A DNA stretch of 64,000 nucleotides from an uncultured Pelagibacteraceae bacterium (GCA_902575095.1 CACGPY010000002.1:1-64000), one strand, 5' to 3'; counted from the first letter of the stretch, positions 18,648 through 27,087 are shown. Program-made: numbers and translations. The notes: generated by a model not told the origin, from the sequence alone.

Positions 18648-20181
18648 AAATTTCTATATTACAACACCTATATATTATCCATCAGGCAAGCCACATATGG
18701 GACATGCTTATTCTAGTATTGTAGCTGATATATTTGCTCGTTTTAAAAGATTAGAAAACTACAAAGTTTTATTTTTAACGGGAACTGACGAACATGGTCA
18801 GAAAATACAAAAAGAGGCAAAAAAAAATGATAAAGATCCAAAAATATTTTGTGATGAATTATCCGAAACGTTTAGGTCACTCACAAAAATATTAAATTTA
18901 TCTAATGATGATTTTATCAGAACAACTGAAAAACGTCATCACAAATCTGTTATTGAAATATGGAATAGACTTGTTAATTCAGGAGATATTTATTTAGATA
19001 AATATAGTGGTTGGTATTCTGTTTCAGATGAAGCATTTTATGATGAAGATGAGATAGAAAATAAAAATGGTAAAAAAATATCTAAATCCTCTGGTTCTTT
19101 AGTTGAGTGGTTAGAAGAGGAGTCATATTTTTTTAAATTATCTGCTTGGTCACAAAAACTTTTAGAATTTTATAAAAAAAATCCTGATTTTATTCTTCCT
19201 GTATCCAGAAAAAATGAAGTTATTAAATTTGTAGAAAAAGGATTGAAAGACTTATCTATAAGCAGAACATCATTTACGTGGGGAATACCCGTTCCTAAAG
19301 ATAAAAAACATGTAATATACGTTTGGTTAGATGCTTTAACTAATTATATTAGTGCTTTAAATTTTCCAAATATAGAAGATAAAAAATATAAAGATTTTTG
19401 GCCAGCAGATGTTCATATTATTGGCAAAGATATTTTAAGGTTTCATGCTGTATTTTGGCCAGCTTTTTTGTTGGCTGCAAAACTACCTTTGCCTAAAAGA
19501 GTATTTGGGCACGGCTGGATACTTTCTGATGATAAAAAAATGTCAAAATCGCTAGGAAACATTTTAGATCCTTTAGAAATCATAAATAAATATGGCATTG
19601 ATCAATTACGATACTATCTAGTAAAAGAAGTTTCACTTGGCAATGATGGATCAATTTCATTAGAAAACTTAAAAAACTGTATTAATAATGATTTAGCTAA
19701 CAATTATGGAAATCTTTGCCAAAGAGTTTTTTCTTTCATAAAGAAAAACTGTGATAATAAAATACCAATTAATTCTAAATTAAACAAATCTGATAAAAGA
19801 CTATTAGATAATTTGAAAAATAGTGTACCAGAACTTATATCTTTAATGAACAATCAAGAATTAAATGAATACATAAAAAAAGTTGTAAGCTTTTCTTTTG
19901 ACGCCAATAAGTATTTTAATGATTCAGAACCGTGGGCAGTAAAAAAAAAGGACCCAGAAAGAATGAATGCAATATTATTTACTATTGTAGAGCAGATAAA
20001 AAACATTAGTATATTGCTAAATCCTATAATTCCTAATGCTACAAACAAAGTACTTAATATGATTAATATACCAGTTGAAAATATAAGAATTGATAAAATT
20101 AAAGATGAAAATATTTTAAATAATAAAAAGGAATTAGGTAATTTAGAAATATTATTTACTAAAATTGAAGATGATAATTGA
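18640..20181 (+). CDS. metG: Methionyl-tRNA synthetase
   Basis: Class I aminoacyl-tRNA synthetase charging tRNA-Met. It is 513 aa, the short form with no C-terminal dimerisation/tRNA-binding domain. The HIGH motif appears as HMGH (19-22), followed by LTGTDEHGQKI; KMSKS occurs as KKMSKSLGN. The connective-peptide zinc cysteines are absent (GWYSVSDEAFYDEDE instead), as in the zinc-free MetG subclass. It overlaps holB by 8 nt and tatD by 11 nt, showing tight operon packing. Confidence 0.95.
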   Translation: MNKNFYITTPIYYPSGKPHMGHAYSSIVADIFARFKRLENYKVLFLTGTDEHGQKIQKEAKKNDKDPKIFCDELSETFRSLTKILNLSNDDFIRTTEKRHHKSVIEIWNRLVNSGDIYLDKYSGWYSVSDEAFYDEDEIENKNGKKISKSSGSLVEWLEEESYFFKLSAWSQKLLEFYKKNPDFILPVSRKNEVIKFVEKGLKDLSISRTSFTWGIPVPKDKKHVIYVWLDALTNYISALNFPNIEDKKYKDFWPADVHIIGKDILRFHAVFWPAFLLAAKLPLPKRVFGHGWILSDDKKMSKSLGNILDPLEIINKYGIDQLRYYLVKEVSLGNDGSISLENLKNCINNDLANNYGNLCQRVFSFIKKNCDNKIPINSKLNKSDKRLLDNLKNSVPELISLMNNQELNEYIKKVVSFSFDANKYFNDSEPWAVKKKDPERMNAILFTIVEQIKNISILLNPIIPNATNKVLNMINIPVENIRIDKIKDENILNNKKELGNLEILFTKIEDDN

Positions 20182-20947
20182 TTCTCACTGCCATTTAACT
20201 TACGAACCTATGTCTAATTCACTAAATGAGACTATTGATAGAGCAAATCAAGATGGCGTAAAATATATTTTAACAATTTCAACTGAGGATAAGAGTTATA
20301 ATAAAATTATAAATATTATTACAAAACACAAATGTGTTTTTGGAACTTATGGTATTCATCCTCATGAAGCAAAATCACACCAACATATAAAGGCTTCAGA
20401 CATAATTGAAAAGGTTAATTTAAATAAAAAGGTCATTGGTATTGGTGAGACAGGTTTAGATTTTTATTACAATCATTCAGAAAAAAATGATCAAATAAAT
20501 TGCTTTGAAGAGCATATCTATGCCGCCCAAGAAAAGAACTTACCAATAATCGTTCATACTAGGTCAGCTGAAAAAGAAACTTTTAAAATTTTAGAAAAAC
20601 ATTTAAAGAAAAAACATTTCAAAATATTAATTCATTGTTTTACTGGTTCTAGAGAATTTGCGTTTAAATTGATAGATTTAGGAGCTTATATTTCAGCTAG
20701 TGGGGTAGTGACTTTTAAAAAGTCTTTAGATTTAGCGAATACATTCAGAGATCTACCAAATAACAAAATTTTAGTTGAAACTGATGCTCCTTATCTTTCT
20801 CCTGTTCCCCTAAGAGGTAAGCCAAATGAACCAAGTTATATAATACATACAGTTAAATTTTTGTCAGATCTTAAAAAAATTTCTTTTGAAGAGTTCTCTG
20901 AAACTACTTCAAATAATTTCTTCAATTTATTTGGTAAGCTAAATTGA
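20171..20947 (+). CDS. tatD: TatD family metal-dependent DNase
   Basis: TIM-barrel metallohydrolase of the TatD/YcfH family. Members have 3'-5' exonuclease or AP-endonuclease activity. I place the start at the ATG at 20171 (MIIDSHCHL) rather than the upstream in-frame TTG at 20165, because the family begins right at this metal-binding DSHCHL motif. Other ligands are in GIGETGLDFYY, IVHTRSAE, LIHCFTGS and LVETDAPYLSP. About 258 aa from this start, typical. It lies inside the metG-to-MBL overlap chain. Confidence 0.93.
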   Translation: MIIDSHCHLTYEPMSNSLNETIDRANQDGVKYILTISTEDKSYNKIINIITKHKCVFGTYGIHPHEAKSHQHIKASDIIEKVNLNKKVIGIGETGLDFYYNHSEKNDQINCFEEHIYAAQEKNLPIIVHTRSAEKETFKILEKHLKKKHFKILIHCFTGSREFAFKLIDLGAYISASGVVTFKKSLDLANTFRDLPNNKILVETDAPYLSPVPLRGKPNEPSYIIHTVKFLSDLKKISFEEFSETTSNNFFNLFGKLN

Positions 20948-21711
20948 AAAATAAATTCACTATTCTTGGATGCGGAAGTTCGCTAGGCTCTCCATGGATT
21001 ACTAGCTATACAGGTAAACTAAAAAAAAATTCAAAAAATCAAAGAACTAGATGTTGCGCCCATATTCAAAAAGGAAACTTATCGGTTCTTATTGATACAT
21101 CGCCAGATATTAAACATCAATTTTTAAAAAACAAAATAAAAACGTTAGACTCTATTATTTACACTCATGAACACGCAGACCAAACTGCAGGCATTTTTGA
21201 GATGAGACCATTTTATTGGAAAAACAAATCTAAAATACCAATTTACGGCAGTTCCAGAACTATAAGAGCTTTAAAAAAAAGTTATAAGTTTTGTTTTGTA
21301 AATAAACATGGATATAAGCCAATTATGAAGGCTAATATTATTAATAAAAATTTTTCAATAAGAAAAGGAGTAAATAAATTATCTATAATATCATTTGAAG
21401 TTAATCACGGATTAATTAATGCAACTGGATATGTAATGGAGAAAATTGGTTATTTGAGTGATTGTAATAATGTACCAAAAAAAAATTTAACTTATCTTAA
21501 AAATCTAGATTACTTAATAGTTGATTGTCTAAAAATTGATAAACATCCATCTCATTTTAATTTTGAGTCTGCTATGGATTTAATAAATCTTATTAGGCCA
21601 AAAAAAGCTATACTTACTAATCTGCATACTGATTTAGATTATTTTGAATTAAAAAATAAATTACCAAGAAATATAATCCCTGCTTATGATGGATTAAGCT
21701 TTTCTTTTTAA
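20944..21711 (+). CDS. MBL-fold metallohydrolase (PhnP-like phosphodiesterase)
   Basis: Beta-lactamase-fold hydrolase, 255 aa, resembling the PhnP/cyclic phosphate phosphodiesterase group that commonly follows tatD in alphaproteobacteria. The metal motif is THEHADQTAGIFEMRPF, with Gln in place of the last His of HxHxDH, which is usual in this subgroup. GCGSSLGSP at the N-terminus, a later NHG, and the C-terminal LTNLHTDLDY supply further ligands. The start is a TTG at 20944 overlapping the tatD stop (TTGA); no ATG lies near the conserved N-terminus. The exact substrate is unknown. Confidence 0.85.
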   Translation: MKNKFTILGCGSSLGSPWITSYTGKLKKNSKNQRTRCCAHIQKGNLSVLIDTSPDIKHQFLKNKIKTLDSIIYTHEHADQTAGIFEMRPFYWKNKSKIPIYGSSRTIRALKKSYKFCFVNKHGYKPIMKANIINKNFSIRKGVNKLSIISFEVNHGLINATGYVMEKIGYLSDCNNVPKKNLTYLKNLDYLIVDCLKIDKHPSHFNFESAMDLINLIRPKKAILTNLHTDLDYFELKNKLPRNIIPAYDGLSFSF

Positions 21712-22247
21712 ATTAGCTTTTCTATTGCTTTTCTAAACTTTTCTGAGGATGGTTTTGTGATCGAGGAAAATGTATTAGCTACTTTTCCGTCTTTCCCTAC
21801 TATAATTTTGTGAAAATTCCATTTAGGAATTGCACTATTTCCATAATTTTCTCTAGCCCATTTAAAAAAAGGGTGTGCATTTTTTCCTAATACATCAATT
21901 TTTTCAGTCATTGGAAAATTAATATTGAAATTTGTTTCGCAAAAATCTTTGATTTCCTTATTAGAACCCGGTTCTTGTTTAAAATTATTTGTAGGAACAC
22001 CAATTATCACAACATTTTTATCTTTATAATCTTCCCAAACTTTTTGAAGATCAGAGTATTGTGGTGTAAATCCACATCTAGATGCTACATTTACCACTAC
22101 TAAAACTTTATTTTCATAATCAGCTAGGTTAATTTGCTTACCATCGATACCATTAAATTTAAAATTATATGCAATTTCAGCGTATGTTTTTGAGCCCATG
22201 CTAAATAATCCAAACATAATTATTAAAAATAGATATTTTTTAATCAT
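21708..22247 (-). CDS. Glutathione peroxidase family protein, exported
   Basis: Thiol peroxidase (179 aa) likely reducing peroxides in the periplasm, since it begins with a signal peptide ending near KTYAE. The peroxidatic Cys58 is in NVASRCGFTPQ, a Cys form rather than selenocysteine. The Gln/Trp catalytic partners fall in the VIIGVPTNNF and PKWNFHKIIVG motifs. It overlaps the upstream Fe-S scaffold gene by 4 nt and converges with the MBL gene, overlapping it by 4 nt. Confidence 0.92.
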   Translation of the reverse strand: MIKKYLFLIIMFGLFSMGSKTYAEIAYNFKFNGIDGKQINLADYENKVLVVVNVASRCGFTPQYSDLQKVWEDYKDKNVVIIGVPTNNFKQEPGSNKEIKDFCETNFNINFPMTEKIDVLGKNAHPFFKWARENYGNSAIPKWNFHKIIVGKDGKVANTFSSITKPSSEKFRKAIEKLI

Positions 22248-22639
22248 TTTAAAGCTTTTAATACAGCATTAAATGGCAATATTAAACATTTTATTCTGCT
22301 TAAATTGTCGCTTGAAAATAATTTTTTAAAAACTGACAAATTTCTTGGTATTTTAAAATTTTTTTTATTAAAATTTTTTAAAATTAAAAAATCTTTTTTA
22401 ATATCTTTTAAATAAAGATTTTTAATCTTGTTTGATAAAAGACTCGCTGAAGCTTCACAATAAATACATGCTTCTGTTTCATATCTCATAGAACTTACTT
22501 TTTTGTTTTTAACAATAAGTTCAAGAGTTATTTTATCCCCGCATAACGAATTTTTTAAAGAAGTTTTGTGAGAGTAACTATTTTTTAGGCCAAAATTATT
22601 ACTACTTGAAGCTAATTTAATTATATCTTTACTGATCAT
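22244..22639 (-). CDS. NifU-like/IscU-type iron-sulfur cluster scaffold
   Basis: 131 aa. Three-cysteine scaffold pattern: Cys33 (LCGD), Cys58/Cys61 (ACIYCEASAS) and Cys118 (RIKCLILP) match the NifU N-terminal/IscU-SufU fold, in which three Cys plus Asp34 bind a nascent cluster. It is more divergent than housekeeping IscU and is placed in an nhaA-scaffold-gpx operon with 4-nt overlaps on both sides. Alphaproteobacteria carry such a second scaffold-like gene outside isc/suf operons; its role is unclear. Confidence 0.75.
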   Translation of the reverse strand: MISKDIIKLASSSNNFGLKNSYSHKTSLKNSLCGDKITLELIVKNKKVSSMRYETEACIYCEASASLLSNKIKNLYLKDIKKDFLILKNFNKKNFKIPRNLSVFKKLFSSDNLSRIKCLILPFNAVLKALK

Positions 22640-23808
22640 TTTTTTGAAAATATTAGTAACAAGAAATACCCAAAGAGAGTTGACAATAAAGAACCTGTTA
22701 ATACTCCAATTTTTACTCCGTCCATATATTCTAAATTATTTACAAAAGCTAAGTTTCCTACAAATAAACTCATTGTAAAACCAATACCTGTTAATATTGA
22801 CACTGCATATAAAGCTGGCCATGTTGAACCAGTAGGCTTATCTGCAATTTTAAGTTTTATAGAAATATAAGAAAGCACAAATACACCTATTTGTTTTCCG
22901 AAAAATAAGCCGAGTACTATTCCTAATGGAACTGGATTCAAAAGAGTTTTAAAAGTCAAACCTTCCAAAGATACACCTGCATTAGCAAAAGCAAAAATTG
23001 GCATAATTCCAAACGCTACATATGGTGAAAGACCATGCTCTAATTTAAGTAGCATGGACTCTTTATTATTTTTTATATTATGGGGAATAGTTAAAGCTAA
23101 TAATACTCCGGCAATAGTAGCATGAATTCCGGATTGATGGGTGAAATCCCATAAAAATACCCCTACGACTAAAAAAGGTATAAAACTTTTTACTTTAAAT
23201 TTATTTAGACCAACTAAAAGAATTACTGATACGAGCATCAAAATTAAATATTTTATTTCAATATTACCTGAGTAAAAGAAAGCAATAATAACTATAGCTC
23301 CCAAATCATCGATGATTGCTAAAGCTGTTAAAAAAACTTTTAAAGATATAGGAACTCTTTTTCCCAATAGTGACAACACACCTAATGAAAAGGCAATGTC
23401 CGTAGCTGATGGTATAGCCCATCCATTTAATGTGGTGCTATCTGAATAATTTATCATAATATAAAATAAAGCTGGAACTGCCATTCCGCCTACAGCACCT
23501 ATAATTGGAAGCATAGCTTGTTTTGGATTTGATAACTCACCTTGAAGAAATTCTCTTTTTATCTCTAATGAAACAAAAAAGAAAAAAATTGCCATTAACA
23601 CGTCATTAATCCAATGAAGCACACTTAATTTTAAACCAAACTCTTTTGTTCCAAGAATTATGTACTTTTCTAGAGAAGAAAAATAAATATCGCTTAATTG
23701 TCCGTTACTTATAATAAGTGCGAGAACGGCAGCAAAAAGCAGAACTAATCCTGAAGCAGCTTCAAGCTTAAAAAAATATTTAAAAGGTTTTGTAATTTGA
23801 TGGATCAT
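22636..23808 (-). CDS. nhaA: Na+/H+ antiporter NhaA
   Basis: Electrogenic sodium/proton antiporter of the inner membrane, 390 aa. About 12 hydrophobic helices are apparent. Key residues are in SATDIAFSLG (Asp137, matching E. coli D133) and AIIDDLGAIV (Asp167 and Asp168, matching D163/D164). The C-terminal helices TGIGFTMSLFVGNLAF are diagnostic. It is the first gene of a three-gene minus-strand operon with the Fe-S scaffold and glutathione peroxidase. Confidence 0.96.
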   Translation of the reverse strand: MIHQITKPFKYFFKLEAASGLVLLFAAVLALIISNGQLSDIYFSSLEKYIILGTKEFGLKLSVLHWINDVLMAIFFFFVSLEIKREFLQGELSNPKQAMLPIIGAVGGMAVPALFYIMINYSDSTTLNGWAIPSATDIAFSLGVLSLLGKRVPISLKVFLTALAIIDDLGAIVIIAFFYSGNIEIKYLILMLVSVILLVGLNKFKVKSFIPFLVVGVFLWDFTHQSGIHATIAGVLLALTIPHNIKNNKESMLLKLEHGLSPYVAFGIMPIFAFANAGVSLEGLTFKTLLNPVPLGIVLGLFFGKQIGVFVLSYISIKLKIADKPTGSTWPALYAVSILTGIGFTMSLFVGNLAFVNNLEYMDGVKIGVLTGSLLSTLFGYFLLLIFSKK

Positions 23809-23881
23809 GGGTATTATTTACTTGTATAGAGACTATCTTTCAATTGCCAAAAACATATAATTAACCTATAAAACAGACGAT

Positions 23882-23958
<77 letters not shown>

Positions 23959-23966
23959 TTATAAAC

Positions 23967-24251
23967 ATGAAAAAAGCAAAAATATATATACCTTCAAAGA
24001 CTGCTATGCAGTCAGGCAGGGGAAAACAAAAAAAATGGGTTTTGACTTTTGAGACAAAAGATCCATCAATTAACCCCCTAATGGGCTGGGAGACATCGAC
24101 TGATACCTTAGAGGAGGTGACATTAAAGTTTTCAACTAAAGATCAAGCAATAGAGTACGCTAAAAAAAATAATATCTCCTACAAAGTTATTGAACCCAAG
24201 AAGAAAGAATTTGTTATAAAATCGTATGCAGACAATTTTATTAAAAATTAA
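23967..24251 (+). CDS. NDUFS4-like accessory subunit of respiratory complex I
   Basis: 94 aa. Matches the ETC complex I subunit family (NDUFS4/AQDQ type) found in alphaproteobacteria and mitochondria: AKIYIPSKTAMQSGRGKQKKWVL, then PLMGWETSTDTLEEVTLKFSTKDQAIEYAKK, and the terminal KSYADNF. It stabilises NADH:quinone oxidoreductase near the N-module. No other nuo gene is nearby, which is usual for this accessory subunit. It follows tRNA-Pro by 8 bp and precedes the SbmA-like gene by 2 bp. Confidence 0.85.
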   Translation: MKKAKIYIPSKTAMQSGRGKQKKWVLTFETKDPSINPLMGWETSTDTLEEVTLKFSTKDQAIEYAKKNNISYKVIEPKKKEFVIKSYADNFIKN

Positions 24252-24253
24252 TT

Positions 24254-25258
24254 ATGTGGCGTAGTTATTTTACAGAAAATAAGTGGCTACTATGGTCATG
24301 GGGCGGCTTTGCTTTTATAATATTATCACTTTTAGCCCAAACTTATATCGATGTTAAGATTAATGAGTGGTACAAAGGATTTTACGATCTTTTACAAGAT
24401 GCTCCTAATAGGGAATTATCTGAATTTTATGATGGAATAGCATTATTTATGAAGTTAGCTATACCTTACGTAATTATTTACACAGTAACTAATTATTTTA
24501 CAAGATTGTGGGCTTTTAGGTGGAGAGAAGCAATGACTTTTTCTTACATGCCTTATTGGAGAGCTGTTGATGCAAAAGTTGAGGGAGCTTCACAACGTAT
24601 ACAAGAAGATGCGATGAATTTTGCTAAAATTGTAGAAAGTTTAGGCTTACAAGTAGTAAGGGCAATTATGTTATTGATAGCCTTTCTTCCTATACTTTGG
24701 GGGCTTTCTTCTAATGTAGTAATTCCTTTTTTTAAAGATATTTCTGGGTCACTTGTGTGGGTCTCTTTAGTGGCTAGTTTAGGTGGTTTAGTTATAAGTT
24801 GGATTGTTGGAATTAAACTTCCAGGTCTTGAATATAATAATCAAAAAGTAGAAGCTGCTTTTAGAAAAGAGTTAGTTTACGGAGAAGATGATAGAAAAAA
24901 CTATGCTCAAGCACCTTCCATTCTACAATTATTTACAGGAATAAAATTCAATTACCATAGGCTTTTCTTGCATTATGGATATTTTGATCTTTGGTTAATT
25001 ATGTATAACCAAACAATGATTATTGTTCCTTATTTATTAATGGGCCCAGGCTTATTTACTGGCGCTATGACATTAGGAGTTTTAATTCAAACATCAAGCG
25101 CTTTCAGAGAAGTACAAAGTAGTTTTTCATTATTTTTGCAAAATTGGACTAGGATTACTGAATTAAGATCGATTCATAAACGTTTAATGGAATTTGAAGA
25201 AGCTATTAATTTCAAAAATAAGTTGAGAAAACCAAGGAAATCTGATGTAAGAGCTTAA
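24254..25258 (+). CDS. SbmA/BacA-like inner-membrane transporter
   Basis: 334 aa. The sequence (WLLWSWGGFAFIILSLLAQTYIDVKINEWYKGFYDLLQ, then TRLWAFRWREAMTFSYMPYW, and EGASQRIQEDAMNFAKIVESLG) matches the SbmA/BacA family, a fold related to ABC-exporter membrane domains but without a nucleotide-binding domain, driving peptide or vitamin-like uptake by the proton gradient. About six or seven helices are visible. It is somewhat shorter than E. coli SbmA (about 400 aa). It lies 2 bp after the NDUFS4-like gene and its stop overlaps the next start (TAATG). The natural substrate is unknown. Confidence 0.85.
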   Translation: MWRSYFTENKWLLWSWGGFAFIILSLLAQTYIDVKINEWYKGFYDLLQDAPNRELSEFYDGIALFMKLAIPYVIIYTVTNYFTRLWAFRWREAMTFSYMPYWRAVDAKVEGASQRIQEDAMNFAKIVESLGLQVVRAIMLLIAFLPILWGLSSNVVIPFFKDISGSLVWVSLVASLGGLVISWIVGIKLPGLEYNNQKVEAAFRKELVYGEDDRKNYAQAPSILQLFTGIKFNYHRLFLHYGYFDLWLIMYNQTMIIVPYLLMGPGLFTGAMTLGVLIQTSSAFREVQSSFSLFLQNWTRITELRSIHKRLMEFEEAINFKNKLRKPRKSDVRA

Positions 25259-26157
25259 TGGAGCTCTATCTAAAACTTATTGACGTAATTGTCCCTGTTT
25301 TTTTTGTCATCGGTGTAGGATATTATCTTGGAAGAAAAAACCCAGAAATTAGCACTGATTTCATAACTACATTTGCAGGAAACGTAGGTACTCCTGCAAT
25401 GATTTTTTATACAATAACAACTACTGGAGTAACCTTAAGTGTTTTTATTGAATACTTTATTTATGCTTTAATCATAATAGGAGGATTTTCTCTAGTAGGT
25501 ATTGTATTTCTTTTATTACTAAAAAAAGATTTTATAAGTGAATTGCCACCATTAATTTTACCTAATACTGGAAATATGGGTATTCCCATTTGTTTATTTG
25601 CTTATGGAACAGCTGGGCTAGGGGTCGCATCTGCTATTGCATCAGTAATTATTCTTCTTCACTTTACACTTGGAGTTTTATTGGCCAAAAAAAGCTTTTC
25701 ATTTGAAATATTAATTAAGAATATGCCAATTTACGGAATAATTGTTTCAGTCATATTTTTATATTTTGAATTGGATGTTCCTGGATATTTAGAAAATACT
25801 ACATTTTTACTTACATACGCTACTATATTTTTAGTTTTAATGTCTTTAGGTATTGCTTTATCAAGATTAAAAGTAGTGTCTTGGACTCATGCATCAATTC
25901 TAGGTGCGGTTAGAGTTATTATTGGACCTTTAATAGGATTTGGATTAATTAAATTTCTTAATTTAAACGGTTTTGCTGCTGGTGTTCTTTTAATTCAATC
26001 ATGTATGCCTAGCGCTGTTCTAACCTATTTGGTGGGTTCAATGTATTCAGAGAGGAAGGTGGTAGATAGCGTAGCTAGCGTTATCGTAACTTCTACTGTT
26101 ATGTCATTTATCACTATCCCAATTGTAGTTTATTTTAGTCTAAAATATTTTCAATAA
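25258..26157 (+). CDS. Auxin efflux carrier (AEC) family transporter
   Basis: 299 aa with about 10 predicted membrane helices in two sets of five. The hallmarks are the unwound-helix motif LPNTGNMGIPI in the first half and the matching QSCMPSAVLTYLVG in the second. AEC proteins export or exchange small organic anions such as malate or malonate; the substrate here cannot be read from sequence. It is translationally coupled to the SbmA-like gene by a 1-nt overlap. It ends at the edge of the 411-bp non-coding stretch. Confidence 0.85.
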   Translation: MELYLKLIDVIVPVFFVIGVGYYLGRKNPEISTDFITTFAGNVGTPAMIFYTITTTGVTLSVFIEYFIYALIIIGGFSLVGIVFLLLLKKDFISELPPLILPNTGNMGIPICLFAYGTAGLGVASAIASVIILLHFTLGVLLAKKSFSFEILIKNMPIYGIIVSVIFLYFELDVPGYLENTTFLLTYATIFLVLMSLGIALSRLKVVSWTHASILGAVRVIIGPLIGFGLIKFLNLNGFAAGVLLIQSCMPSAVLTYLVGSMYSERKVVDSVASVIVTSTVMSFITIPIVVYFSLKYFQ

Positions 26158-26238
26158 ATACAGTAACTTAAAGCATATAATTAATGTAATATATAAAGTA
26201 ATAGGTAAGTATTATTTCTATATATAATAAAAATGTAA

Positions 26239-26367
26239 ATAAACATTGAAAAAAAATGCTTATTAAAGCTAAAAAAAGTAATTAATAAGTTCAAAGAGCT
26301 GTTTGAAATTGATGATTTACAGGATAAATTCGTAAAAATTAACTACAGAAAGCCTAAAAACCACTAA
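26239..26367 (+). pseudogene. Possible gene remnant: 42-codon open stretch, no usable start
   Basis: Read from the ATA at 26239, the frame encodes 42 residues ending KFVKINYRKPKNH before TAA. Composition (alternating hydrophobic and charged residues, INKFKELFEIDDLQDKFVK) looks like a real helical protein rather than random AT-rich translation. No ATG, GTG or TTG occurs in frame after the upstream stop. It could be the tail of a deleted gene or a chance run. I recognise no family. Confidence 0.25.
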
Positions 26368-26382
26368 AATAGGGTATTTTAG
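26364..26382. other. Perfect 8-bp stem hairpin CTAAAATA/TATTTTAG
   Basis: A 3-nt GGG loop closed by a perfect 8-bp stem, immediately after the stop of the 42-codon remnant and followed directly by a second hairpin (CTACT-ctaaa-AGTAG, 26384-26398). No U-tract follows on either strand, so it is not a standard intrinsic terminator; it may be part of a larger RNA fold or a recombinase recognition dyad. Confidence 0.35.
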
Positions 26383-26568
26383 ACTACTCTAAAAGTAGCA
26401 ATAATCAATAATTCTACAAGCTTTGCGTGTACCGAATATAGCGTTTAAACGGCCATAGAGGGTGTTTTTTTTGCAATCATTGATTTTAGAGTACAACTGA
26501 CTGGTGTGTGGATAAAAAATACAGTCAAATAGGGGGTAATAGACCCGATCGCCCGTCAAATAACAATT

Positions 26569-26844
26569 CTAGAGCCTTATGCCCTCTTTTTTTAGCAAAA
26601 ATCTCTTTGTTTTTACTCCTCCTTTGCCTGAATAGCCTCCAAGCGACCCGTCAGATCTTATAACTCTATGGCAAGGAATTTTGGGTGCATAGGGGTTTTT
26701 TCCTATAGCATTGGCCACAGCACGAACAGCAAGCGGTTTTCCTATGGCTTTTGCCACTTGAGAGTATGTTTTAACGCTTCCACGGGGTATTTTCCTCAAA
26801 TAAGCCCATACTTTTAGCTGAAATTGAGTACCTACAAGCTTCAT
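26569..26844 (-). CDS. Methylated-DNA--cysteine methyltransferase, C-terminal domain only
   Basis: 91 aa. Contains the active-site PCHR with Cys58 in KIPCHRVIRSDGSLGGYSG, the helix-turn-helix recognition segment VKTYSQVAKAIGKPLAVRAVANAIG with its Arg finger, and WAYLRKIPRGSV. It corresponds to the DNA-binding catalytic domain of Ogt/Ada-C without the N-terminal RNase-H-like domain. Because the acceptor Cys is kept, direct reversal of O6-alkylguanine is plausible, unlike the Cys-less ATL proteins. Translation is coupled to the small upstream membrane protein gene (TAATG overlap). Confidence 0.88.
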   Translation of the reverse strand: MKLVGTQFQLKVWAYLRKIPRGSVKTYSQVAKAIGKPLAVRAVANAIGKNPYAPKIPCHRVIRSDGSLGGYSGKGGVKTKRFLLKKEGIRL

Positions 26845-27035
26845 TAGTCAAATATTAAGTAAATTGTTAATGATATGCCTATTATTAGGGCTATTATTAA
26901 GCCTAAAGCTATCATTTTTTTGCCTTTTGAGTTTGAGTTAGTCCAGAAGTACGAAATTCCGTAAACAGCAGCTATAAATACTACTATAGGAAGAATAAAT
27001 TTAATCATTAGTTTTAAAATTATACGTATTGACAT
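26844..27035 (-). CDS. Small two-helix membrane protein, unknown
   Basis: 63 aa, with two hydrophobic helices (about 10-30 and 40-61) joined by a short polar loop TNSNSKGKK. I recognise no family. The start may be the ATG at 27035 or the internal ATG that begins MIKFILPIVV; neither has a clear ribosome-binding site. Its stop overlaps the methyltransferase ATG by one base, so the pair is probably co-translated. It is divergent from the recombinase across 52 bp. Confidence 0.55.
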   Translation of the reverse strand: MSIRIILKLMIKFILPIVVFIAAVYGISYFWTNSNSKGKKMIALGLIIALIIGISLTIYLIFD

Positions 27036-27087
27036 CTAAAATCACTTAATATATTACTAATGATAATTAATTGTTATCAATAGTAAT

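Larger units (their letters stand above)
26158..26568. other. 411-bp structured gene-free region between two converging genes
   Basis: The longest gap in the window, lying between the stop codons of the AEC carrier and the minus-strand methyltransferase, so neither gene's promoter should be here. The left 200 bp is AT-rich and holds a 42-codon open stretch without a start codon. The right half is visibly richer in G/C than other gaps. It holds hairpins at 26364-26382 (CTAAAATA-ggg-TATTTTAG) and 26384-26398, a 9-bp inverted repeat 26386-26394 with 26484-26492, the 10-bp palindrome CGTTTAAACG at 26442-26451, an 8-T run at 26465-26472, and GGGT-aatag-ACCC at 26534-26546. Candidate non-coding RNA, recombination site, or decayed element; I cannot decide. 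Confidence 0.5.

Noticed and set aside
26158-26568. tmRNA, 6S RNA or RNase P RNA in the large gap
   Set aside because: No tRNA-like ends, tag frame, 6S bubble or RNase P core motifs could be recognised; only generic hairpins are visible.
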